From Acidobacteriota bacterium (GTDB lineage: Bacteria > Acidobacteriota > Blastocatellia > Pyrinomonadales > Pyrinomonadaceae), in NCBI GenBank assembly GCA_013696385.1, contig JACCYR010000064.1, forward strand, positions 1 through 11,502: a stretch of DNA of 11,502 bases. The letters run 5' to 3'. How positions within the stretch are numbered: the stretch's first letter is position 1; each line of letters opens with the position of its first letter. This document shows positions 1 to 5,696 of the stretch, one piece after another. Made by a program: the position numbers and the translations under genes. A model generated the notes under the pieces. That model was not told where the DNA came from. It did no database searches and saw nothing but the letters and a program-made list of their open reading frames with translations.

Positions 1-851
1 ATATTGTGCTGCTCGCGCCAGCCGAAACGCGAAATGTAATACAAATAATCGTTGTAAAAAAGTTTGTCGGCAAGCGGTTTCGCAAGCGCGTTGGCAGGTT
101 TGTAAATCAGCTTTGTCGCCAGAAATACGCCAAAGGTCGGGAGTTTTGAAAGTTGATAAAGCGTCGGCTGCGACAGGCGCGAAGTGAATTTTTCGCGCAT
201 CGGCGAAACATAGTTTGTAATCCATTCATTATTTTCCGCGCCGTAAATCCACGCCGAAATCGCGCCGCCTTTTTTCACTTTCGATGCAAGCGATACAAAA
301 GATTTTTTCGGGTCGGGCGTGTGATGCAGAACACCGACTGAAAAAGCGTAATCGAAAACTTTTTTAAACGGAAGTTTGTAAATATCGGCTTGAACAATAT
401 GGACATTCGGCAAATCTTTTGTCGCTTGAAAAGCTGTTTCAACCGCCGCGCTCAAATCAATGCCGACGACTTCTTTTGCGCCCCAATTTGCCGCAAGGCT
501 CGTGTGTCGACCTTTGCCGCAACCGCCTTCGAGAACAATTTTACCCGCGAAAAATTCTTCTTTAACGGGCTGCAGCCAACCGAGAAACTGTTCGGCGTAT
601 TTTTTATCTGTCTGCGTAAAATGCGTCCACTGCCAGCCGAAGTTTTCGGCGGTTTCGGCTTTGTCCTGCTCGATTTTATCAAGTGCGGCAAAACGCGGAA
701 CGCCGCGCACAACTTTGTATTCACGGTCGCATTTTCTGCACGTCAAAACGGCTTCAATAATTTCCTTTTCTTCGTATTTACCGGCATACGCAAGCAAAAT
801 ATCGCCGCCGCAGCTTGGGCAGGCAAGTAAATCTAAGAGTTTCTCTTTCAC
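1..851 (-). CDS. Trm112-like zinc-ribbon + class I SAM methyltransferase (partial, C-terminus off left edge)
   Basis: A SAM-dependent methyltransferase with an N-terminal Trm112-like zinc ribbon. 283 codons are visible and no stop is reached before the window edge. The ribbon has CPSC (C11, C14) and CRKC (C38, C41), then REYKVVRGVPRF, typical of the Trm112-type segment fused to Methyltransf_11/25 enzymes. The Rossmann part shows motif I, VLEGGCGKGR (about 106-115), the acidic SAM-ribose residue in VGIDLS (D132), D156 in QADIYKLPF, and SVGVLHHTPDP (about 171-181). The substrate cannot be read; relatives act on small molecules, lipids or glycans. The start is a GTG at 851-849 overlapping the TGA of the mazF remnant (GTGA), so translation is probably coupled to upstream reading. 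No good Shine-Dalgarno site is visible. The mazF nonsense codon upstream may therefore lower its expression. The family is clear, the exact role unknown. Confidence 0.85.
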   Translation of the reverse strand, partial: MKEKLLDLLACPSCGGDILLAYAGKYEEKEIIEAVLTCRKCDREYKVVRGVPRFAALDKIEQDKAETAENFGWQWTHFTQTDKKYAEQFLGWLQPVKEEFFAGKIVLEGGCGKGRHTSLAANWGAKEVVGIDLSAAVETAFQATKDLPNVHIVQADIYKLPFKKVFDYAFSVGVLHHTPDPKKSFVSLASKVKKGGAISAWIYGAENNEWITNYVSPMREKFTSRLSQPTLYQLSKLPTFGVFLATKLIYKPANALAKPLADKLFYNDYLYYISRFGWREQHN

Positions 852-1192
852 AATCCAAGGCAATGCCTGACGGCATTTTCAATTTTTTCTAAGTTCTCAT
901 CTGAAATTTTTCCTGCTGCTTGTGCAGGAAAACGCTTCGCGTCAATCGAACGAATCTGAAAACATAAAAATACAGTTTCCATCGGCAAACCGCTTTCTTT
1001 CGCCGAAACTCGAACATTTGTCGGATAATCTCGCGGCACATTCTCGCCTTTCGTGCCGACAATGACAGTTACAACTAAAGGCAGTTTGTTGATGCTGTCA
1101 GTTGACAAAACTAAAACAGGACGCTGACCTGATTATTCGCGTTCTTTTACGGGATTTAAATCAACAAAATAAATTTCTCCGCGCTGAATCAT
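848..1192 (-). pseudogene. mazF/PemK-type endoribonuclease toxin, interrupted by an in-frame TAA
   Basis: Read from the ATG at 1192-1190 this frame gives a 114-codon MazF/PemK-family protein, the normal family length. It begins MIQRGEIYFVDLNPVKERE, then meets TAA at codon 20 (1135-1133), then continues in the same frame with SGQRPVLVLS to the TGA at 850-848. Intact relatives usually have Gln in the EQSGxRP stretch, so CAA to TAA (one transition) explains the break. By family analogy the catalytic Arg is in GQRP (R24) and the Thr near residue 47 (VTVIVGTKGE), both after the stop. Only 19 residues precede the stop. A restart at TTG 1108 would omit the first strands and R24. Loss of function is therefore expected, unless the base is a sequencing error or the stop is read through. 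The ATG overlaps the antitoxin TGA (ATGA), the usual TA-operon arrangement. Confidence 0.85.
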
Positions 1193-1419
1193 TGCTCTAA
1201 ACCGTCAAGTTCCGTCTGGCGAAAATCTTCTTCAATCTCTTTTAATTCACGCTGAATGTTTGCATCGTTCGCCATCCCCGACAATTGATTTTCAAAATCC
1301 GTTTGGGTTTCAACCTTTTTGCGTAATTTTTCCGCTACCTGCGAAATAAGCAAAAGCTGCTCATCAACGGGAAGCTGCAAGATATTTTGCTCGATTTGCG
1401 ATAAAACAATTTGACTCAT
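1189..1419 (-). CDS. MazE-like antitoxin of a MazEF-type module
   Basis: A 76-residue acidic, helical protein (MSQIVLSQIEQNILQLP at the N-terminus; EIEEDFRQTELDGLEQ at the end). Its position directly before mazF, with an ATGA stop/start overlap, identifies it as the antitoxin. The N-terminal part with LPVDEQLLLISQVAEKLRKK resembles a family of small bacterial antitoxins. The C-terminal acidic half is the expected toxin-wrapping region, disordered until bound. The ATG at 1419-1417 is supported by a GGGGT stretch about 6 nt upstream. Because the partner toxin carries a nonsense codon, this antitoxin is probably an orphan here. It could still act as an autoregulator or neutralise a related toxin elsewhere in the genome; both are inferences. 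It lies 18 nt after the upstream gene and is probably co-transcribed with it. Confidence 0.75.
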   Translation of the reverse strand: MSQIVLSQIEQNILQLPVDEQLLLISQVAEKLRKKVETQTDFENQLSGMANDANIQRELKEIEEDFRQTELDGLEQ

Positions 1420-1437
1420 ATTTTTACCCCGTTTTTA

Positions 1438-1908
1438 TTATAAACTATTTATCAACTTACTAAATCTTTCAAATTCCGCCAACGGAAAAGGCTGTCGCCA
1501 ATTCTGCTCAAACTCGTCGGTTTCGTGGTCAGCGTAAAGTTGATTAAATGTTTCAGCAAACGCCGCGCAAACATCCTTTACTTTTCCCTGATGTGAATAA
1601 ACCAACTCGCGCTCGGTTGATTCGCGCTCTTTGGTCGGATATTGGTAAATTTCCAGCAGAACATTTTCACCTTCGCGCACGAAACGAAAATCAAATTCTT
1701 CGGGATTGCGATTCCATTGCAAAACATATTTTTTCTGCGCCGAATTTTTATTAAGCAAATCTGACAAAACCAGCAAAAGTTCCGCCAAAGCCTGCTCGTG
1801 CGGCGCGTGTGCCGTCGTTGTATGAAATTTGGTTGCGCCATCGTCAAAACCAATTGACATCCAACCGCATTGCGGCGAGTTGAAACTGACTTCTAATTTT
1901 CCTGACAT
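1438..1908 (-). CDS. Small protein of unknown function at the head of the toxin-antitoxin cluster
   Basis: About 156 residues, soluble, acidic, with no signal peptide or membrane segment. I do not recognise the family with confidence. The SFNSPQCGWMSIGFDDG opening and the later strand-rich FDFRF...VLLEIYQY pattern recall small alpha/beta immunity-like proteins of polymorphic toxin loci, but that is only a resemblance. I chose ATG 1908-1906 over a TTG 60 nt further upstream (1968-1966). A good -10 box (TATACT, 1942-1937) lies between the two, so the upstream TTG would precede the transcript start, and the added residues look like spacer translation. It ends 18 nt before the antitoxin start. 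It is therefore likely the first gene of a four-gene transcript running through antitoxin, mazF remnant and methyltransferase. Confidence 0.6.
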   Translation of the reverse strand: MSGKLEVSFNSPQCGWMSIGFDDGATKFHTTTAHAPHEQALAELLLVLSDLLNKNSAQKKYVLQWNRNPEEFDFRFVREGENVLLEIYQYPTKERESTERELVYSHQGKVKDVCAAFAETFNQLYADHETDEFEQNWRQPFPLAEFERFSKLINSL

Positions 1909-1936
1909 AATTTTTTCGTTTTTGGAATTGCAAACA

Positions 1937-1942
1937 AGTATA
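1937..1942 (-). promoter_or_regulatory. Candidate -10 box of the minus-strand cluster
   Basis: TATACT on the minus strand, 5 of 6 to TATAAT, placing transcription start near 1930 and leaving a leader of about 22 nt before ATG 1908. No good -35 lies at 16-18 bp; a TTGTCG at 1968-1963 is 20 bp away. On the plus strand the same bases read TATAGT (1939-1944), so a weak overlapping promoter towards thyA is possible but has no -35 either. Confidence 0.4.
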
Positions 1943-1990
1943 GTAACTTTTGAGTTTGCTTTCGACAAATTTGCGGCTAAACTTTCAATA

Positions 1991-2023
1991 AAAATCGCAA
2001 ATCAAAATCTAAAATCAAAAATC
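1991..2023 (+). repeat. A-rich AAAATC short-period leader before thyA
   Basis: ATC trinucleotides embedded in A-runs recur at 1994, 2001, 2007, 2014 and 2021 (spacing 7, 6, 7, 7) right up to the thyA start. The stretch contains no Shine-Dalgarno sequence. It is likely an unstructured leader that lets ribosomes load without an SD. The regular period suggests slippage-type growth or a small dispersed repeat. Confidence 0.45.
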
Positions 2024-2025
2024 GA

Positions 2026-2820
2026 ATGAAACAATATCAAGAATTTCTAAAACATATTTTAGAGTGTGGAACGCGCCGCAAAGACCGCACGGGCGTTGGC
2101 ACAATATCAACTTTCGGTTATCAAATGCGGTTTGATTTACAAAAGGGTTTTCCCGCCGTTACCACAAAAAAGCTACATTTTCGCTCGATTATTCACGAAC
2201 TTTTGTGGTTTTTGAAAGGCAATACGAACACGAAATATTTAAACGATAATGGCGTTTCTATTTGGAATGAATGGGCGAAGGAAAACGGCGATTTAGGTCC
2301 GATTTACGGCAAACAATGGGTGGCGTGGGAAACAAAAGACGGGCGCGTTATCAATCAAATCGCCGATGTGATTGAACAAATCAAACACAATCCATATTCG
2401 CGGCGTTTAATTGTTTCGGCTTGGAACGTCAGCGAACTCGAAGAGATGGCGTTGATGCCGTGCCACGTGCTTTTTCAGTTTTATGTTTCAGATGCGAAGT
2501 TGTCTTGCCAACTTTATCAAAGGTCAGCCGACAGTTTTCTCGGTGTTCCTTATAATCTGGCATCGTATTCAATACTAACGCAGATGATTGCTCAACAATG
2601 CAATTTACAGGTCGGCGATTTCGTTTGGACGGGCGGTGATTGCCATATTTATCTGAATCATCTTAAGCAGGTAAAACTGCAATTAACACGCGAACCTTAT
2701 CCGTTTTCGCAATTAGTAATTAAGCGTAAGCCCGCTTCAATTTTCGATTACCAATTTGACGATTTTGAAATAACAGATTATCAATCGCATCCGCCTATCG
2801 CGGCACCGATTGCCATCTAG
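2026..2820 (+). CDS. thyA: Thymidylate synthase ThyA
   Basis: Converts dUMP to dTMP in the cytoplasm using 5,10-methylenetetrahydrofolate as methyl donor and reductant, leaving dihydrofolate. At 264 residues it has exactly the length of the Escherichia coli enzyme and aligns by eye end to end. The catalytic cysteine is C146 in ALMPCHVLFQFYV. R21 lies in RRKDRTGVGT. The phosphate/nucleotide-binding QLYQRSADSFLGVPYN has R166, and HIYLNHLKQV and the C-terminal APIAI are in place. All key residues seen are intact. ATG 2026 is the only sensible start, despite lacking an SD site. It is divergent from the minus-strand cluster and convergent with the lysin-like gene, whose stop is only 12 nt away. 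Use of ThyA rather than ThyX implies a dihydrofolate reductase elsewhere; none is visible here. Confidence 0.97.
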   Translation: MKQYQEFLKHILECGTRRKDRTGVGTISTFGYQMRFDLQKGFPAVTTKKLHFRSIIHELLWFLKGNTNTKYLNDNGVSIWNEWAKENGDLGPIYGKQWVAWETKDGRVINQIADVIEQIKHNPYSRRLIVSAWNVSELEEMALMPCHVLFQFYVSDAKLSCQLYQRSADSFLGVPYNLASYSILTQMIAQQCNLQVGDFVWTGGDCHIYLNHLKQVKLQLTREPYPFSQLVIKRKPASIFDYQFDDFEITDYQSHPPIAAPIAI

Positions 2821-2832
2821 AGCAAATCAAGA

Positions 2833-4479
2833 TTAGTCTAATTCAACGTGATAATGGTCGCCTTCGACAATTAACCGTCCGCCGGCTTGATTGACAGCTT
2901 TTTTGAGAGAATTAAAATTTGTCGCCAGTTTCCGAATATCGATTGCATTGCCGAGAAGATGATTGGAGATAAAAACCGGAGGCTGCCGCGTAATTTGATT
3001 TTCAATCACCTTTCTCATCGCTTCCACCGCGACTGCCGGATTGCCTTTGTTTGCCCGAAACGCTGTTAAAACCTCATCAATTGCCGATTTGTTTTTGTAT
3101 AAACTTCTGACTTTCGCCTCGCCTTCAATAACTAATTTGTTATAAATTGCGGACGCTTGGCGGTCAGGCGGACGATAACCGCTCGTTACAATAAGTTTGC
3201 TGCCCGTTATCGCAAAATAATTATCGGCAACTTCGGCAGTCTTGGCTTGCAGATTTTCAATCATCAAAATACCGGATACAACGGAATAATGCTCGCCGTC
3301 TTTGGCAGGGAAACTATCGGATTCTGCCGTTTTATCAGGCAAAATCCGGTTAAACAAATTCTTAAAACTTACTGCCTCGACAATTCCGCTTTCCTGAAGT
3401 CCGTTTGCACGTTGGAATTTTTTAACCGCCGCTTCGGTTTGCAGACCGAAAATGCCGTAACCCGAATCAACCTCGGCTTGCGTCATAAATTTAAGTTTGA
3501 CCAGACGGTTTTGGATGACTTTGATAAGCTGCGAATTCGGATTTCCTTTTGCAATTCCCGCCTTGATAGAATCAATCGCTTTTTGCTCAATGGCACTAAA
3601 TTTACCTGTTACCAAAATGCCCAGATGCTTTTGCAGTATCTCGACGGCGGTTTGCGTTTGCCGTCCGAAAGTGCCAAAACTGCCGCCGATATTTTCCATT
3701 TTTAGATAACCGAGCGTAACCAGAGAATCCTGCAGTTTTTTAACAAGTTCGCCTCTGCTGCCGTTTTTCAAAACGATGGTTTTCGTTTTATTAAGAGTGT
3801 TGGGAAACAATGCAAAACCCGCGGCTTCATCCATCAAACCCGTCGCGGCAAGACCTCTTGATTTTTGAAATTTAGCCAAAACCCGTGAAGTATTTATTCC
3901 CCATTTCCCGTCCGCAAATCCGGTTTGCAAATCTGCCGGAACGATTCCAATATCCAGAAGTCGCTGCTGAACGGTTTTGACACCGCCGAACAATCTTGCG
4001 CTAACGATTGTCGCTGCTTCACGCGCCGTAATTTCACCGTCGTTATTCCAATCAAGCGGATTTAATTTGTATTCCGGCGTGCCGACCTTAAAGAGAACGG
4101 CATCTGATTTTTTCGGCGAGCCTGAGAGAATCGTCGTATAAACCGCTTCGAGCGAGCTGAGTTTTCCGGCAAACGGACTGAAAAACTTTTCGACATATTT
4201 GAGTTGCTCAACCGCCGTCATACTTTTTAACTTGTTGGTCGTTGTTCCGAGAATTTTTGCCGTCGCTTTTAGAAATTGAATTAAACCGGTTGCGCCAATC
4301 GGATTTTCAGTGGCGGGATTAAAAGTTCCGCCGGTTTCAAAACTCATCGCGGCAAGCACATATTCCGGCTTTGTTTCCAAACGCTCCGCCATAGTTTCGA
4401 CAGCAAATATGAAATCTTCGGTAACAAAAATGTTGCCTTTCACTCCTTGAATTTGTCCGTAATTAAATTTTGCTGACAT
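2833..4479 (-). CDS. Modular peptidoglycan hydrolase: lysozyme/transglycosylase-like head, EF-hand, three PG-binding domains, M15-like peptidase tail
   Basis: 548 residues from ATG 4479-4477, which has AGGA about 8 nt upstream. A longer reading to a TTG-or-ATG-type start at 4545 would run into the palindrome and is rejected. Domains in order: a goose-lysozyme/SLT-like module (about 20-125) with likely catalytic E48 in SFETGG and IGATGLIQF; a canonical EF-hand loop DWNNDGEITARE (143-154); three PG_binding_1 modules (about 165-225, 235-305, 312-380) with FGxxTxxAVxxFQ-type motifs; and a D-Ala-D-Ala peptidase M15-like domain (about 400-548) with VTSGYRPP, SNHLLGNAID (H507, D514) and GDHYHVEL (H542, H544) as probable zinc ligands. 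It should cut both glycan strands and peptide stems. There is no signal peptide or membrane anchor, so it resembles phage endolysins, tail lysins or injected effectors more than a periplasmic housekeeping enzyme. Function is inferred from domain motifs. Confidence 0.8.
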   Translation of the reverse strand: MSAKFNYGQIQGVKGNIFVTEDFIFAVETMAERLETKPEYVLAAMSFETGGTFNPATENPIGATGLIQFLKATAKILGTTTNKLKSMTAVEQLKYVEKFFSPFAGKLSSLEAVYTTILSGSPKKSDAVLFKVGTPEYKLNPLDWNNDGEITAREAATIVSARLFGGVKTVQQRLLDIGIVPADLQTGFADGKWGINTSRVLAKFQKSRGLAATGLMDEAAGFALFPNTLNKTKTIVLKNGSRGELVKKLQDSLVTLGYLKMENIGGSFGTFGRQTQTAVEILQKHLGILVTGKFSAIEQKAIDSIKAGIAKGNPNSQLIKVIQNRLVKLKFMTQAEVDSGYGIFGLQTEAAVKKFQRANGLQESGIVEAVSFKNLFNRILPDKTAESDSFPAKDGEHYSVVSGILMIENLQAKTAEVADNYFAITGSKLIVTSGYRPPDRQASAIYNKLVIEGEAKVRSLYKNKSAIDEVLTAFRANKGNPAVAVEAMRKVIENQITRQPPVFISNHLLGNAIDIRKLATNFNSLKKAVNQAGGRLIVEGDHYHVELD

Positions 4480-4497
4480 AGTATTTTTCCTATTAAC

Positions 4498-4527
4498 ATT
4501 GTAGCCGTGCAGAATTAGATTAGACAA
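4498..4527 (-). promoter_or_regulatory. Candidate promoter of the peptidoglycan hydrolase gene
   Basis: On the minus strand TTGTCT (4527-4522) is followed after 18 bp by TACAAT (4503-4498), giving a start near 4491 and a leader of about 12 nt that still contains the AGGA site. The -35 element overlaps the foot of the palindrome at 4524-4573, so the palindrome may influence this promoter. Confidence 0.4.
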
Positions 4528-4573
4528 AAAAGTTTTGAGTTCCAACTAAAGTTGGAACTCAAAACTTTTTTGT
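4524..4573. repeat. Perfect 23-bp palindrome with TAAA loop
   Basis: Arms 4524-4546 and 4551-4573 are exact reverse complements separated by TAAA. The core is GAGTTCCAAC/GTTGGAACTC, flanked by AAAAAAGTTTT and its complement. On either strand it reads as a stem with a following T-run, so it would work as a bidirectional terminator. But it sits upstream of both flanking divergent genes, where no terminator is needed. It may be a dispersed palindromic repeat (REP/MITE-like), an insulator, or the end of an unseen small RNA. It is the main content of the gap 4480-4694, apart from the two promoter candidates. Confidence 0.9.
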
Positions 4574-4653
4574 TTTGAAAAAACTTGCCGAAAGTGGAAA
4601 TCGCCGCATTGGAAAACTGTCAACAGCACATCTGAATAACTGCCGCCGTTTGA

Positions 4654-4659
4654 TACAAT
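4654..4659 (+). promoter_or_regulatory. Candidate -10 box for ppk2
   Basis: TACAAT lies 35 nt before the ppk2 ATG and would give a leader of roughly 28 nt. No strong -35 is present at 17 bp (TCTGAA), so this is a weak prediction. Confidence 0.3.
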
Positions 4660-4694
4660 ATCGAAGATTTGTTTTCTAACTTACTCTAAAAAAT

Positions 4695-5564
4695 ATGAAC
4701 ATTGAAAAATTTCTCGTGCCAGAAGGCAAAAAGCTAAATTTAAAAAACCACCAAACCGATTTTACCGGCGATTACAAAGATAAGCAGTTGGCGGTCAGAG
4801 ATTTGGAGAAAGACGTTGAACGATTGGCTGAACTCCAGGTTGTTCTTTACGCGCAGAACACGCACGCACTTTTGATAATTTTTCAAGCGATGGACGCGGC
4901 GGGCAAAGACAGCGCAATTAAGCACGTGATGAGCGGTTTGAATCCGCAAGGCTGTGAAGTTACTTCCTTTAAACAGCCTTCCGTAGAAGAACTCGACCAC
5001 GATTATCTGTGGCGTTCGATGAAGAAATTGCCGGAACGCGGGCGCATCGGAATTTTCAACCGTTCTTATTATGAAGAAGTTTTAGTTGTGCGCGTGCATC
5101 CCGAAATTTTGCAGTTTCAGCAATTGCCCAAAAAAGTGAAAAACGACAAAGACATTTGGCGGGAACGCTTTCAGCAGATTCGCCATTTTGAAACTTATCT
5201 GGCGAAAAACGGCATCCACGTTTTGAAATTTTTTCTTAACGTATCAAAGAAAGAACAGAAAGAGCGGTTCTTAAAACGCATCAGCACACCGGAAAAGAAT
5301 TGGAAGTTTTCGGCGGCAGATGTAAAAGAGCGCGATTTTTGGGACGACTATATGCACGCTTACCAAGACGCTTTGCAAAATACCAGCACAAGGGACGCGC
5401 CGTGGTTTATTGTGCCTGCCGATCATAAATGGTTCACGCGCGTCGTGGTTTCAAACATTGTCATCAACAAAATGGAATCATTGAATTTGCAGTATCCTGA
5501 TGTTGGCGAAGCGCATTTGAAAAGTCTTTTGGAAGCAAAAGAATTGCTTGAAAATGAAAAATGA
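4695..5564 (+). CDS. ppk2: Polyphosphate kinase 2 family (class III-like), polyphosphate:AMP/ADP phosphotransferase
   Basis: Transfers phosphate from inorganic polyphosphate to nucleotides in the cytoplasm. Class III enzymes are known to take AMP and ADP, making ATP. The 289 residues match single-domain PPK2 proteins. Walker A is MDAAGKDS (66-73) followed by HVMSGLNPQG, a class III signature. The Walker B region is GRIGIFNRSYYEEVLVVRVHP-like (residues 116-136), with Asn122 where class I/II enzymes have Asp. The lid is the ERFLKRISTPEKNWKFS stretch (190-206), and then VKERDFWDDYMHAY (210-223). The class call rests on these motifs, from memory of the family. ATG 4695 is used; no SD site is seen, only A-rich sequence. 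It stands alone, divergent from the lysin-like gene and convergent with the TonB-type gene, with a palindromic repeat behind it. Confidence 0.9.
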   Translation: MNIEKFLVPEGKKLNLKNHQTDFTGDYKDKQLAVRDLEKDVERLAELQVVLYAQNTHALLIIFQAMDAAGKDSAIKHVMSGLNPQGCEVTSFKQPSVEELDHDYLWRSMKKLPERGRIGIFNRSYYEEVLVVRVHPEILQFQQLPKKVKNDKDIWRERFQQIRHFETYLAKNGIHVLKFFLNVSKKEQKERFLKRISTPEKNWKFSAADVKERDFWDDYMHAYQDALQNTSTRDAPWFIVPADHKWFTRVVVSNIVINKMESLNLQYPDVGEAHLKSLLEAKELLENEK

Positions 5565-5598
5565 TTTAGTGCAGGTTTAAAATAACTTTCAAAGATAT

Positions 5599-5680
5599 TT
5601 GCCCGCGAAACACGCGAAATATATGAAAGATTTTTTGAGTTTGATTTTCCTTTCGTGTTTTTAGCGTGTTTCGCGGGCAA
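5599..5680. repeat. Inverted repeat with 9-nt internal period; possible bidirectional terminator
   Basis: The 17-nt arm TTGCCCGCGAAACACGC (5599-5615) recurs exactly inverted at 5664-5680. Inside, GAAAG (5625-5629) can pair with CTTTC (5650-5654). Each arm also repeats inward in 9-nt steps: CGCGAAACA, CGCGAAATA, TATGAAAGA on the left; CGCGAAACA, CGCTAAAAA, CACGAAAGG on the right (minus strand). It fills most of the 132-nt gap between the convergent ppk2 and TonB-type genes and could terminate both transcripts. The phased pattern suggests a dispersed repeat family rather than a plain terminator. Confidence 0.85.
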
Positions 5681-5696
5681 TAATTCTTTCTTCGAT

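Noticed and set aside
390..870. Two plus-strand open frames (about 140 codons) opposite the methyltransferase
   Set aside because: The minus strand carries clear zinc-ribbon and SAM-binding motifs; the plus frames are its shadows.
1133..1135. Recoding of the mazF TAA as an amino acid
   Set aside because: TAA is the normal stop for other genes in the window (for example the HD gene), and no recoding signal is visible.
1939..1944. TATAGT as a plus-strand thyA promoter
   Set aside because: No acceptable -35 at 16-18 bp and a leader of about 75 nt; it is mainly the complement of the better minus-strand box.
1906..1968. Longer TTG start (1968) for the unknown protein
   Set aside because: A good -10 box lies inside the extension, and the in-frame ATG 1908 gives a more typical N-terminus.
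3157..3705. 182-codon plus-strand open frame opposite the peptidoglycan hydrolase
   Set aside because: Lies fully antisense to well-supported domains, with low-complexity composition and no recognisable motif.
4524..4573. Calling the palindrome a simple terminator
   Set aside because: Both flanking genes point away from it, so no known transcript ends there.
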